Notes: generated by a model from the letters alone, not told the origin. A stretch of DNA of 64,000 nt from Glaciecola punicea ACAM 611 (GCF_000252165.1 NZ_BAET01000030.1:124001-188000); one strand, 5' to 3'. Positions 45,228 through 55,129 are shown, numbered from the stretch's first letter. Program-made: numbers and translations.

Positions 45228-45890
45228 ATGTCTCCAACGCTCCACTTAAATGAAATGCATATACTCCCTGCCGAAATCAATGCCAGGTTGGGGTGTAAAA
45301 TGCTCTATTATCACGTAAAAAAAATTCCTACTATAAGTCCAGCTAGTCATTCGTACCCTAGCTGTTTCGTAGAAATTCAGCTTTTTGCAAATATTACCTC
45401 ACTACTATTCATCTCCAACCATTATCTCTTGCCTATCTTATGTAGCCAAGGCCTTAGCATGCAGCCGCTAAGTTTAACTAGTAAAAACGGCCCACTTTTT
45501 GAGCAAGACACCAAAAATGTGTGGCACCTGTTTGCAAAACACTATTGTTTTTTTTGCGGATCCCCCACAAAACGATGGCTAAACTATATGTTTACCGGCA
45601 TCTGCTTCGTAGTTGCAGCATGGAAGCAGTACGTTTCTGGTTTCAAACCAAAAAATCTAGCAGCCAAAGCACAAGAACCTAAGACGGGTGTTCTTGCCCA
45701 AATCGGAAAACAATATGCTTCACAAACCGAGAGGTGGTTGTCAGATACGATGTGTCAAGATACAGTATTTGGTAGAGATTTGGAATTTCAGGTGTACTTA
45801 AGTCACAACCTAGTTACTTGCTTAGAGCAACTGCGCGTAAACGCAGACATTGAGCTAGCAGTCACTGAGTTTATGGATACAACACAATGA
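45228..45890 (+). pseudogene. decayed uxaC-like open frame (220 aa)
   Basis: Still open, but strongly diverged. Aligned to UxaC at 32645: TISPASHSYPSCF against ILSPHGHTDPSWF, and DTKNVWHLFAKHYCFFCGSP then KRWLNYMF against DDRKIWHTFARHYYLYRGTP then RMWLDMVF. The metal ligand pair H39/H41 has become A39/H41 and conserved Asp43 is Tyr. After about residue 125 the resemblance stops and the remaining ~95 residues match nothing I know. Full UxaC is about 470 residues. Its stop overlaps the ATG of the second dctP (ATGA), so it may persist as a translated leader for the transporter. Confidence 0.6.
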
Positions 45891-46957
45891 GCTCAATAAA
45901 CAGTCTAATATTAGGTCGCGCTAAATATTTGCCGCCGTCAAGCATCAGTCAAGTAGTGTTTCGTTCCTTAAAATTGGTCTTTTCGAAATTCCTTCTCAGC
46001 ATTGGTTTGTTATTTCTATTAAGCGCCTGTTCAGACAACAATAACACCGTAGAAATAAAATTGGGCCATGGTCTAGATACCCAACATCCCGTGCATTTAG
46101 GCATGCAATATATGGCCGACAAGTTAGTACGCTTATCAAACGGTGAGATGAAAATAGACATCTATCCGAATCAGCAGCTCGGAAGTGAACGTCAAACACT
46201 AGAACTACTGCAAATTGGCAGCGTGGGTATGACTAAAGTGTCTGCCGCGGTACTTGAAAATTTTGCGCCAAACGTAAAAGTATTAAGCCTCCCCTACATT
46301 TTTATTAATAAAGATCATGCTCACCGCGTTATGGACAGTGACATTGGCAGAGATCTGTTGACCGAAAGCGAACGGTTTTGGCTAAGAGGCCTGACATTTT
46401 ACGATGCAGGTAGCCGCAGTTATTACAGTATAGACAAACCTATCTTATCGCCCGACGACTTGGTTGGAATGAAAATACGAGTGCAGCCAAGTGTAACAGC
46501 TATGAGCATGGTAAGAGCGATGGGTGGCGCGCCTACACCTATTGCTTGGGGTGAACTGTATACCGCGCTGCAGCAGGGTGTAGTAGATGGTGCTGAAAAC
46601 AATCCGCCTAGCTTTTATTATTCGCGCCATTATGAAGTCGCCAGATACTTTTCGTTAAACGAGCATACTTGGGTGCCTGATGTGCTAATGATTTCAACGC
46701 ATCTGTGGGATCGCCTTACCAAACAGCAGCAAAAATGGCTGCAGCAAGCCGCAGATGCCTCGGCAATTGAACAACGAAAACTATGGGCAATAGCAAATCA
46801 AGACGCGTTAGCTGCTGTAAAAGCGGCAGGTGTAGAAGTGATTTATCCTGACAAAAAGCCCTTTGCCGACGCCGTGCAAGACTTACTTAATACCTATACG
46901 CAAGAGCCGCAGGTGTATCAATATATTCAGCGTATCCGCGAGGTAGCCAATGACTAG
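45887..46957 (+). CDS. dctP: TRAP solute-binding lipoprotein DctP (system 2), uronate type
   Basis: A 356-residue protein; its ATG overlaps the stop of the preceding frame. The segment FLLSIGLLFLLSACSDNNNT is a lipoprotein signal with lipobox LLSAC, so the N-terminal ~35 residues before it may not all be used and a later start is possible. Ligand-side motifs: VGMKIRVQPSVTAMS with the carboxylate-binding Arg, and LYTALQQGVVDGAENNPPSF followed by the HYEVARYFSLNEHT stretch. The VDGAENN form is typical of TRAP receptors for uronates and related sugar acids. Membrane-anchored receptor in the periplasm. dctQ overlaps it by 8 bp. Confidence 0.85.
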   Translation: MSSINSLILGRAKYLPPSSISQVVFRSLKLVFSKFLLSIGLLFLLSACSDNNNTVEIKLGHGLDTQHPVHLGMQYMADKLVRLSNGEMKIDIYPNQQLGSERQTLELLQIGSVGMTKVSAAVLENFAPNVKVLSLPYIFINKDHAHRVMDSDIGRDLLTESERFWLRGLTFYDAGSRSYYSIDKPILSPDDLVGMKIRVQPSVTAMSMVRAMGGAPTPIAWGELYTALQQGVVDGAENNPPSFYYSRHYEVARYFSLNEHTWVPDVLMISTHLWDRLTKQQQKWLQQAADASAIEQRKLWAIANQDALAAVKAAGVEVIYPDKKPFADAVQDLLNTYTQEPQVYQYIQRIREVAND

Positions 46958-47474
46958 TCAACCAGGTGGTTCACAAAAGAGCCTTGCACTGCACAAGTTT
47001 CTTAACAAATTACTTGAACCGCTGCTAATCACAGCACTTACAATGCTGGTGTTTGTTGTGCTGTGGCAGGTGTTCAGCCGTTATGTACTGCAGTCGCCAA
47101 GTACGGCCACAGATGAAGTTGCACGTTTTTTGTTAATGTGGCTAACGCTGTTAGGGGCGGCATGGGTAGTGGGCCAGCGCGGGCATTTGGCCATTGATTT
47201 ACTCAGCGGTAACCTGTCTACCAAAAATGTAGTAACCCTGCAGCGCTTACTAATTGTGCTTATGGCAATTTTTACAATGGCAGTGCTCATCATAGGCGGC
47301 ATTAGTTTAGTGCACGTTACCTTAACGCTCGCACAAACTTCTACGGTACTTCAATTACCAATGGGATATGTATATTTAGCGCTCCCTGTGAGTGGAGTAT
47401 TCATGGTGGGTTTTAATCTATGTGCATTCATTCAAGCGAAAAGCGAAGCTTTACCTTTACATGGAGAAGAATAA
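46950..47474 (+). CDS. dctQ: TRAP transporter small membrane subunit DctQ (system 2)
   Basis: A 174-residue protein with four hydrophobic segments. LWQVFSRYVLQSPSTATDEV and FLLMWLTLLGAAWVVGQRGH are the family signatures. Overlaps dctP by 8 bp, and dctM follows 2 bp after its stop. Inner-membrane partner of DctM. Confidence 0.87.
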   Translation: MTSQPGGSQKSLALHKFLNKLLEPLLITALTMLVFVVLWQVFSRYVLQSPSTATDEVARFLLMWLTLLGAAWVVGQRGHLAIDLLSGNLSTKNVVTLQRLLIVLMAIFTMAVLIIGGISLVHVTLTLAQTSTVLQLPMGYVYLALPVSGVFMVGFNLCAFIQAKSEALPLHGEE

Positions 47475-47476
47475 TT

Positions 47477-48778
47477 ATGGCTTTTATCGAAGTACTTGTG
47501 TTGGTGCTTACCTTTATTATTTTGTTAGGTGTTGGTTTGCCAATTGCTTTTAGCATTGCTATTTCAGCCACCGTTACCCTATTACTTAGTGTGCCAGCTA
47601 TGGCCGCTCTAACCACGATTGCTCAGCGTATGGCCACTGGCCTTGATAGTTTTACGTTACTGGCCATTCCATTTTTTATTTTAGCCGGCCAGCTAATGAA
47701 CAGCGGTGGCATTGCACGGCGCTTAATAGACTTTGCTCGTGCGCTTGTAGGCGCTCTTCCCGGTGGCTTAGCGTTTGTAAACATTGTGGCGAACATGTTG
47801 TTTGGGGCTATCTCGGGCTCTGCTGTAGCCTCAGCGTCGGCGATTGGTGGGGCGATGGGTCCGCGCATGGAAAAAGAGGGCTATGACAAAGCTTTCTCAG
47901 CGGCAATTAATATTAGTTCGGCTACGACCGGGCTGATTATTCCGCCCAGCAATACGCTGATTGTATTTTCACTTGCTAGCGGCGGCGTATCTATTGCCGC
48001 GCTGTTTATGGCCGGTTATCTGCCTGGACTGCTGATTGGTGGCCTGTTAATGCTCACCGCAGGTATCATGGCCAAACGGCGTAATTATCCACGAGGCGAA
48101 AAAGCTAGTTTTGCTGAAGTTGCCAGAACTTTGGTGTCTGCAACGCCAAGCTTGCTGATGCTAGTAGTGGTGATTGGCGGCATAGTAAACGGCTTATTTA
48201 CGGCAACCGAAGCCTCTGCCATTGCAGTGCTATACTCGGCCTGCTTGGCTGCGGTTTACCGCGAGGTGTCTCAAAAGCACATTCGTCCTCTTTTGCTCGA
48301 CACAATTAAAACCACATCAATTGTATTGTTTTTAGTAGCAACCTCCATTGCTCTGTCGTGGGTAATGGCCTATGAAAACATTCCGCAAAGCATAACCACT
48401 GCGCTATTAAACATTAGCGACAACCCCATTCTTATTTTATTGATCATCAATGTGATATTACTTGCGGTGGGGGTATTTATGGACATAACCCCTGCGATAC
48501 TTATTTTTACGCCTATCTTTTTACCTGTAGTCGTTGCCACTGGCATGGACCCAGTTCATTTTGGCGTTATGATGATATTAAACCTTTGCATTGGCTTGTG
48601 CACCCCGCCGGTCGGCTCAGTGTTATTTGTCGGCTGCAGCGTGGCAAAAATTAAAATTCAGAACGTAATAAAGCCTTTGCTGCCACTTTTTATTACTATG
48701 CTGGTGGGCTTAATGCTAGTGACCTTTCTTCCAGAGATTAGCTTGACTCTGCCGCGCGCATTGGGACTTATTGATTGA
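47477..48778 (+). CDS. dctM: TRAP transporter large permease DctM (system 2)
   Basis: A 433-residue, ~12-segment permease. Start taken at the ATG at 47477 after GGAGAAG; the frame is open 19 codons upstream inside dctQ. Motifs: LLAIPFFILAGQLMNSGGIA, NMLFGAISGSAVASASAIGG, LIIPPSNTLIVFSLASGG, LCTPPVGSVLFVGCSVAKI. Completes the second TRAP system, most likely for the uronate monomers produced outside the inner membrane. Confidence 0.88.
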   Translation: MAFIEVLVLVLTFIILLGVGLPIAFSIAISATVTLLLSVPAMAALTTIAQRMATGLDSFTLLAIPFFILAGQLMNSGGIARRLIDFARALVGALPGGLAFVNIVANMLFGAISGSAVASASAIGGAMGPRMEKEGYDKAFSAAINISSATTGLIIPPSNTLIVFSLASGGVSIAALFMAGYLPGLLIGGLLMLTAGIMAKRRNYPRGEKASFAEVARTLVSATPSLLMLVVVIGGIVNGLFTATEASAIAVLYSACLAAVYREVSQKHIRPLLLDTIKTTSIVLFLVATSIALSWVMAYENIPQSITTALLNISDNPILILLIINVILLAVGVFMDITPAILIFTPIFLPVVVATGMDPVHFGVMMILNLCIGLCTPPVGSVLFVGCSVAKIKIQNVIKPLLPLFITMLVGLMLVTFLPEISLTLPRALGLID

Positions 48779-49303
48779 GATCTTAGGTACGAAAAACATG
48801 TTGGTACCTCATTTACTTGCTCTTATTGCAGTTTTGGACAAGCCCGTCCGGACACTTATGTGGATTCCCCCGTTGCGGTGTATGTCATGATCTGTAAGTG
48901 TCATGATACACAGAGGGGTGAACTGCATATTTTATATATCTATATGTTTGGTCTTTTTTATTTTCATTATTTGTCACTAAACCTAGGAAGGTATTTTTGA
49001 TCGGGTTTAGTCTGGGCTTTATTGTTGCGTATTTTTAAAAAGATAATCATTTCAGCTAAAAGTCATGGTTGCCTGAACGACTGAATAAATAAGTCATAAA
49101 AAATTACCATTATTCAAACACAAGATAATTGAGTGCACTTTTATGCCCTAGTATTCGTCTTACCGCTACATATTAAGACTCTTTGCTAGGGAGACTGGAT
49201 GCAAAACATTGTGGTAAAAGAGAAGCCCTTACTTTAACGATCGGGCTTGCGCTACCACCGCATAAATACATTGGTTATTGCACTGGCATTATTCTCTGGC
49301 ATG
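48779..49303. other. intergenic region with an imperfect hairpin
   Basis: No gene in 525 bases between dctM and the convergent EamA gene. An imperfect inverted repeat spans 48867-48918: CCCCC ... GGGG outside, GTGTAT-GT-CATGA (48878-48890) against TCATGATACAC (48901-48911) inside, with a 2-nt bulge. A weaker AGGTAC/GTACCT pair at 48785-48809 may end the TRAP transcript. Confidence 0.4.
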
Positions 49304-50218
49304 TTACTTTATTTTGGGCTTCATCATCATGCCTACAGCCACCAAAATAAGTGTGAGTCCAGCCGCGTGGTAAATCGTAAAAGCTTCATCCAAAAGGATA
49401 ACGGCAAATATCGATGTTATTACTGGGCCACAGGTACCGACAATACTGGTGAGTTCTGGGCCAATTTTATGTATAGCTTCTGCCACAAGCAGTGAGGGAA
49501 TAACTGTACAGAAAAATGCAAAACCAGCGACAACTAAGAAGGCGTGGTTTGAAACGTGCAAGGTTTTAATATTTTGTGTGAACACGAAAAATACCAATAT
49601 GGTAATACTAGCTGCAATCATTGCTATACTAGTAAACATCTGGCTACCAATTTTAGTCATTATCGGCTTACTGTAAATAACATAAACTGCAAATGCAATA
49701 GCACTTAAAAACACTAAACTTGTGCCAAGTGCAACGTTAGAGCCCATAACTCTCAAATCATGAGCGAAAATTAATAATATACCCGTATATGATATCCCCA
49801 ACATCCACCAAATATTCTTGGGTAATTTGGTTTTAAATACAAAATACGATAGCAATACTACAATGATGGGAAAGCAAAAAAGTACTATGCGTTCAAGCTG
49901 TGCTGAAATGAATTGCAGGCCTAACAAATCTAGATAACTTGCTACAAAGTAACCTAATACGCCTAGTAGTGCCGTCGGCAAGATATTTGCAATATACGCC
50001 CTACGCTTATCACTGTTTTTTATCCAGCATAAGATTACCACCCCGATATAAAAAGGCAGTGCAAACATCATTCTAAGTGTAATGACTTGCTCACTTGTCA
50101 AGCCAATTTCATAAGCATATTTAACGACAATGGGTTTAAGTGAAAACATGAATGTGCCGGCCAGAGATAATAAAATGCCGGGCAAAATAACATTATTCAA
50201 AGATGAGTTGGTTTGCAA
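49304..50218 (-). CDS. EamA-family (DMT) transporter
   Basis: A 304-residue inner-membrane protein with ten hydrophobic segments in two EamA repeats. Recognisable positions are SLAGTFMFSLKPIVVKYAYE in the first repeat and LLVAEAIHKIGPELTSIVG plus LDEAFTIYHAAGLTLILVAV in the second. DMT exporters of this type move metabolites or amino acids; substrate unknown. This is the only intact copy; two broken copies of its 3' end sit in the duplicated blocks at 17832 and 54897. Upstream on the same strand lies the truncated isochorismatase gene. Confidence 0.87.
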   Translation of the reverse strand: MQTNSSLNNVILPGILLSLAGTFMFSLKPIVVKYAYEIGLTSEQVITLRMMFALPFYIGVVILCWIKNSDKRRAYIANILPTALLGVLGYFVASYLDLLGLQFISAQLERIVLFCFPIIVVLLSYFVFKTKLPKNIWWMLGISYTGILLIFAHDLRVMGSNVALGTSLVFLSAIAFAVYVIYSKPIMTKIGSQMFTSIAMIAASITILVFFVFTQNIKTLHVSNHAFLVVAGFAFFCTVIPSLLVAEAIHKIGPELTSIVGTCGPVITSIFAVILLDEAFTIYHAAGLTLILVAVGMMMKPKIK

Positions 50219-50291
50219 AAGAATGTTTTTCCAAAGTCGTAGAAACCGCTGCGAATATTATACAAAGGCGCAATAAGTGTATCTTTTAATA

Positions 50292-50768
50292 TTACTTTAA
50301 CACCTTCACGCTGTTCTGATTTAAATATTTTAATACTTCAGAAAGAGGCAGTACCTGACCATATTTTGCGTGCATATCGTGCAGGCTCATGTCATGAGCA
50401 TCAGGGTTTCTATCGCCACAGGCCTCCGGTACCACTATGCACATAAAGTTATGCTGCAAGGCGTCTACGCAAGTAGCGCGTACGCAGCCTGAGGTGGTTA
50501 GGCCTGTAATAATGAGGGTATCTATATTTAGGCCTAATAACTGACTGGCTAGAGATGTGCCAAAAAAGGCACTTGGATGGTGTTTTTCAATCACATTATG
50601 GGCATTAACATATTGGCTAAAGCTTGAATGAATGTTTACCCAGTGTGAGCCGCGCTGCAGAATATTTAAAGCAGGCAAGCGTTGTCTAAAAACACTTGCC
50701 TGTTTTTCATTATCGTACACGACAGTGCTAAAAAATACCGGCACCTTATACTTACTCGCAGCCCTCAA
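50292..50768 (-). pseudogene. isochorismatase-family hydrolase, 5' end lost
   Basis: 158 residues are readable from a TTG. GLTTSGCVRATCVDALQHNF carries the catalytic Cys, VIEKHHPSAFFGTSLAS the conserved Lys, and MRAASKYKVPVFFSTVVYD belongs to the region after the catalytic Asp. The first strand, with the D-x-Q nucleophile-partner motif (L-x-x-VD-x-Q), is missing. The frame runs leftward from the IS3-type insertion at about 50790, which cut the gene. Without the Asp it should be inactive. Confidence 0.75.
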
Positions 50769-50848
50769 CAGCGTAAGGTTAGCCTGTTCTGGTTGAATTA
50801 GCAGGACACATCAATAAAGGATAAACTCCAACTTATTGAGGTGTAAAA

Positions 50849-51075
50849 ATGACTAAACGTACAAATAAGAATTACCCAAATGATTTTAAGCAAGAAGCGG
50901 TATCACTGGTAACTGAGCAAGGTTATTCAGTTGTTGAGGCGGCTGCTTCATTAAATATTACTGATAAATTGCTTTATAATTGGGTGGCGAAATTTAAAGA
51001 ACAAAGCGAAAAGTCTGAGTTATCAACGGATGAAAGAGCTGAACTCATTCAACTCAGAAAAGATAAAAAACGCTT
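50849..51075 (+). mobile_element. IS3-family OrfA remnant (forward)
   Basis: MTKRTNKNYPNDFKQEAVSL, then VVEAAASLNITDKLLYNWVA is a helix-turn-helix OrfA of the IS3 family, with GAGGTG upstream. It breaks at LIQLRKDKKRL, before the coiled coil would finish, where it meets another OrfA reading the opposite way. No OrfB integrase follows. Confidence 0.75.
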
Positions 51076-51109
51076 GCAAATCAGTAATTTAGTATACCTG
51101 TTGCTTTGA

Positions 51110-51405
51110 TGACTTGAATCCTCAGTAGCCTTTTTTAATATTTCCTTCTCTAACTCAGCACGCGCAAGACGCTTCTTCAAATCACGAATTTCTATCTGCT
51201 CAGGTGCTATTGGTAATTGCTTTACCCTAATACCTTTTAGCTCTTGTTTGAGCTGACTTACCCATTTGCTAATAGTGGAAGGAGCAACACTCATTGCCCC
51301 TGCTGCTTCTTCCTGGCTGTAATTTTGGTCAACAACTAATTGCGCCGTTTCCAACCTAAACTCAGGGCTATGAGTTGGTCGTTTCTTTGTCTTCATTTTT
51401 GTCAC
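51110..51405 (-). mobile_element. IS3-family OrfA remnant (reverse)
   Basis: MTKMKTKKRPTHSPEFRLET, EEAAGAMSVAPSTISKWVSQ, KKRLARAELEKEILKKATED: a second, different IS3-type OrfA on the minus strand, truncated after EILKKATED at the junction with the forward remnant. Its OrfB is absent. Confidence 0.75.
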
Positions 51406-51572
51406 CTAATCTTGCTATGCAAATAGCATAACATTTCTAGTTAGGTGGCCAAATTAACTATGCCACTACACTGCTATTTGTTGCCTCTAATTAAAAATTA
51501 GAGACGACAAGCATGGTGACACAGGGTGACTTCGGGTTAGTATACTACTACATTTTTATCGGAGGGTTGAGT

Positions 51573-51902
51573 ATGGGTTATTGGTATTTGGCAATAGCGA
51601 TTGGTGCTGAAGTGATAGCAACATTAGCACTTAAAGCATCAAATGGTTTTGCTAATTCAATCTCAAGTATTATTTGTGTGATTGGTTACGCAGTCTCATT
51701 TTATTTCTTGTCTTTGGTACTAAAAACGGTTTCAGTTGGTATCGCATATGCTATTTGGGCTGGTATGGGCATTTTTTTAATTACTTCAATTAGTGCAGTT
51801 ATGTATAAGCAAATACCAGATTTAGCTGCATTTATAGGTATGCTCTTAATTTTATCTGGTGTTGTAATTATTAGCGTATTTTCAAAAACTGTGAGTCATT
51901 AA
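51573..51902 (+). CDS. SMR-family small multidrug/cation exporter
   Basis: A 109-residue protein of four membrane segments, started at the ATG after GGAGG (20 further codons are open upstream). Signature MGYWYLAIAIGAEVIATLAL has the essential Glu13 of EmrE-type proteins; GIAYAIWAGMGIFLI and FIGMLLILSGVVII complete the family pattern. It acts as a dimer at the inner membrane, exchanging protons for cationic compounds (or guanidinium in the Gdx branch). The AIWAG form is EmrE-like. Stands alone between IS scars and the right duplicated block. Confidence 0.87.
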   Translation: MGYWYLAIAIGAEVIATLALKASNGFANSISSIICVIGYAVSFYFLSLVLKTVSVGIAYAIWAGMGIFLITSISAVMYKQIPDLAAFIGMLLILSGVVIISVFSKTVSH

Positions 51903-52356
51903 ACATATTACAAATAAAGACAGGTCCGGAGTATAAGGCACTCATCAAGCAAGTGTTTTATACTCTAGAAGTACATAATATGAATAACTATTACATAGTC
52001 GAGTGCTGGTAACTGATCAACCATAGTTAATTTGATGCTTATTAGTCGCTAGGTGCTAACTAGTTTTATCCGTTACTGTTGCGAGTTTTTCCTCCTTCTC
52101 CGACCCTGCTTCTAATAGAGGGGCTCTGCACGACATCTTCAGTTCATTCTAAACCGCTATAGATTATTACTCTTGTGATGTCTCTAATATTGTCGGACCA
52201 CTGCCATTATGATACCGACTGAAAATATCAGCAAATCTTAAAATAGGCCGTTTCATTACCTTATCGAATAATATATATCTTAATCCAAACTGACACTTTT
52301 CAGGGAATGTAAACGTTTCACTACGGTTATTTATATTTAAAGCTAAAAATATTAAT

Positions 52357-52375
52357 AATGCGAATGAGTCGCATT
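52357..52375. promoter_or_regulatory. Fur box upstream of receptor copy 2
   Basis: AATGCGAATGAGTCGCATT, one base from the left-copy site, 87 bp before the chosen start. Confidence 0.65.
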
Positions 52376-52461
52376 CCTTTCCGTATTTTATTATGTATAA
52401 TGCCCCGCTCAAATTAATGTATTAATGGGTCTTGTTTGACTATAAGGCTTGGAGAAGAAAA

Positions 52462-54558
52462 TTGAAATTAAAGTTAACAGCAATTGCAACGGCAGTAATA
52501 ATGAGCAATATTGCATATGCTCAGAGTGAAAAAGACGTAGAAGTGATTGCGGTAAAAGGACAATACCTTTCTATTAATGAGTCAAACTCAATCAAAACGC
52601 CTACGCCAATTATTGACGTTCCGCAAAGCTTATCTATTTTTACGGCAGATCAAATAACTGAACGCGGGATCACCAGCGTTGGGCAAATGATTGACTACAC
52701 GCCGGGCGTAAACAATTCTCAAGGTGAAGGCCATCGTGATTCAATCGTGTTTCGTGGGAATCGGTCAACAGCAGATTTTTACATAGATGGTAACCGAGAC
52801 GACGTCCAATACTATCGCGCGCTTTATAACGTAGAACAAGTTGAAATATTACGCGGCCCAAATGCGCTGTTGTTTGGCCGTGGTGGTACGGGCGGCATTC
52901 TAAACCGTGTATCAAAAAAGGCACAAGTGGGCGAGCAGTTTAATGCTTATAAAGCGTCATTGAACACATTTGGCGGATTTAACCTTGAACTTGATTCTAA
53001 TATTGATACGGGCGATACATCTTCAATCCGCATAAATGCGATGTATGAGAGTGTAGAAAATCACCGCGATTTTTATGACGGCGAGCGATACGGTTTTAAT
53101 CCAACTGCACACATAGAACTAAGCGACGACACCACGGTTGACCTCTCTTATGAGTATATTAATCACCAGCGATTTATAGATCGCGGAATACCCACTGGAA
53201 GCGACGGAAGACCTGTAGAAGCTTTAAAAGATGTGGTATTTGCTGATCCTGAAAATAACTATCATGAATTAGAGGCCCATATTTACAAAGCCAACCTAGC
53301 GCATCAGTTTACCGATAGTATTAAAGGTAATTTCAGCGCATTTTATGCCGACTATGATAAGGCTTACGCGAATTTTTATGCTAGCGGCTATGACCAAAAC
53401 ACTAACGTTGTTGAGTTAGACGGCTATATTGACAACACTGTGCGCGATAATCTAATATTATCAAGTAACATGGTTGCCGAGTTTCAAACCGAGAGTTTTG
53501 GACACACATTGATTGTGGGTGCTGATTTCATTCAGACAAACTCAGACCAAAACCGCTTCAACCCTGTGTTTAGTACGACAATGGATGATCGTGAGTTTTT
53601 TGTTGCAAATAGGCCCATTTCTTTAAACGGTTTCGCTGGGGTTAATGCAAGTGGCGAGAGTTTCACTACCGGATTTACTGACTTAAATGATGATACTCGA
53701 GTAGGCCTAGATGTATTCTCGCTATATATTCAAGATGAAATTGAAATTTCTGAACACCTAGATATTATCATTGGCGCACGTTTCGACAGCTTTGACATAG
53801 AGGTACTTAATGCAAACCCAAGTGCAATTGAGACACGCTCACGCAAAGATGAACAAGTTTCACCGCGCGCAGGCATTATTTATAAACCTCAAGAAAACGT
53901 ATCAATCTATGCTAGCTATAGCGAATCATTTTTACCTCGCAGTGGCGAGCAATTTGCAAATATTAATGGTAATAATAATCAACTCGACCCTGATACTTTC
54001 GCCAACCAAGAGATAGGAATAAAGTGGGACTTTGCCGACGGTCTCAGTTTAACGGCTGCGTTATTTGAGAATGAACAAAGCTCGCCTCAAGTCGCAGATA
54101 ACGACCCAGCAACCCTAGACGTAATTGACTCTGAAATATCAGGTTTTGAACTGCAACTCGCTGGACAAGTTACCGATGCATGGTCTGTGTCGTTTAACTA
54201 CAGTAATCTAGACGGAGAAATAGTCGACCGCAACGGTGGCACAGGACGGTCACCTCGAGAAGTGCCAGAGAGTAATATCTCTATTTGGAATACTTATCAA
54301 ATTAGTGATGTTATGGGTCTCGGCTTAGGCGCAACTTACCAAGATGAGAGTTTTATCAACAATTCGAACACGGCAACCTTGCCAAGTTATACACGGGTTG
54401 ATGCATCCGCTTATTATGATGTAAGTGACGCTATGCGTATTCAACTGAATGTAGAAAACTTAACAGACGAGTTGTATTACCCTAATGCACACTCTACTCA
54501 TCAAGCGACAGTTGCCGCTCCTTTAAATGCTAGATTATCAATAATCGGGGGGTTCTAA
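52462..54558 (+). CDS. TonB-dependent siderophore-type receptor, copy 2
   Basis: 698 residues, start at the TTG after GGAG as in copy 1. Same signal peptide, plug and barrel. Amino-acid changes against copy 1 cluster in the first half (for example V/A in FN-x-YKAS, F/L, F/I and E/D in the DSN stretch, T/S in IPTG-x-DG) and the last ~75 residues (KN/ES, T/A, F/Y), while about 270 residues in between are identical, suggesting recent exchange between the copies. Role as for copy 1: ferric siderophore uptake. Confidence 0.88.
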   Translation: MKLKLTAIATAVIMSNIAYAQSEKDVEVIAVKGQYLSINESNSIKTPTPIIDVPQSLSIFTADQITERGITSVGQMIDYTPGVNNSQGEGHRDSIVFRGNRSTADFYIDGNRDDVQYYRALYNVEQVEILRGPNALLFGRGGTGGILNRVSKKAQVGEQFNAYKASLNTFGGFNLELDSNIDTGDTSSIRINAMYESVENHRDFYDGERYGFNPTAHIELSDDTTVDLSYEYINHQRFIDRGIPTGSDGRPVEALKDVVFADPENNYHELEAHIYKANLAHQFTDSIKGNFSAFYADYDKAYANFYASGYDQNTNVVELDGYIDNTVRDNLILSSNMVAEFQTESFGHTLIVGADFIQTNSDQNRFNPVFSTTMDDREFFVANRPISLNGFAGVNASGESFTTGFTDLNDDTRVGLDVFSLYIQDEIEISEHLDIIIGARFDSFDIEVLNANPSAIETRSRKDEQVSPRAGIIYKPQENVSIYASYSESFLPRSGEQFANINGNNNQLDPDTFANQEIGIKWDFADGLSLTAALFENEQSSPQVADNDPATLDVIDSEISGFELQLAGQVTDAWSVSFNYSNLDGEIVDRNGGTGRSPREVPESNISIWNTYQISDVMGLGLGATYQDESFINNSNTATLPSYTRVDASAYYDVSDAMRIQLNVENLTDELYYPNAHSTHQATVAAPLNARLSIIGGF

Positions 54559-54564
54559 ACAGTC

Positions 54565-54593
54565 GAACAGGGCCACATTTTGTGGTCCTGTTC
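54565..54593 (+). terminator. hairpin after receptor copy 2
   Basis: Identical to 17635-17663: 12-bp stem with one G-U pair, no strong T run. Confidence 0.55.
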
Positions 54594-54896
54594 AATCTAA
54601 GTCGCTTCGATAATTAATCCAGAGCACTACAATACACAGAAATTGACGGGCGCCGATTGGCAGCTACTAGCCCATTGCAGAGCCAAGGCTCTAAAATTCT
54701 ATAAGGGCTTATCTGCAAACCTGCCGAATTTGGTATTGAAAGATATGATATTTTCCGGTTTTTGAGAATTTTGTTTTTACTACATAGTCGGAATGTCTAA
54801 GGACCGCTTTGGCCCGCAGCCCGTGTGAAAACTCAAAAATGTTTGCAATAACGCATAAATAAACTCGTTATTGCACTGGAAGTGATCTCTGGCATG

Positions 54897-55129
54897 TTAC
54901 TTTATTTTGGGCTTCATCATCATTCCTACAGCCACCAAAATAAGTGTGAGTCCAGCCGCATAATAAATCGTAAAAGGTTCATCCAAGAGGATAACGGCAA
55001 ATATCGATGCCACTACTGGTGAGTTCTGGGCCAATTTTATGAATAGCTTCTGCCACAAGCAGTGAAGGAATAACTGTACAAAAAAATGCAAAACCAGCCA
55101 CAACTAAGAAGGCGTGGTTTGAAACGTGC
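54897..55129 (-). pseudogene. 3' fragment of an EamA transporter gene (copy 2)
   Basis: C-terminal part of the EamA gene reading LDEPFTIYYAAGLTLILVAV and MMMKPKIK, with several base changes and an internal deletion of about 24 bp relative to 49304-49559. Homology ends at GAAACGTGC as in the left fragment. More diverged from the intact gene than the left fragment is. Confidence 0.8.
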
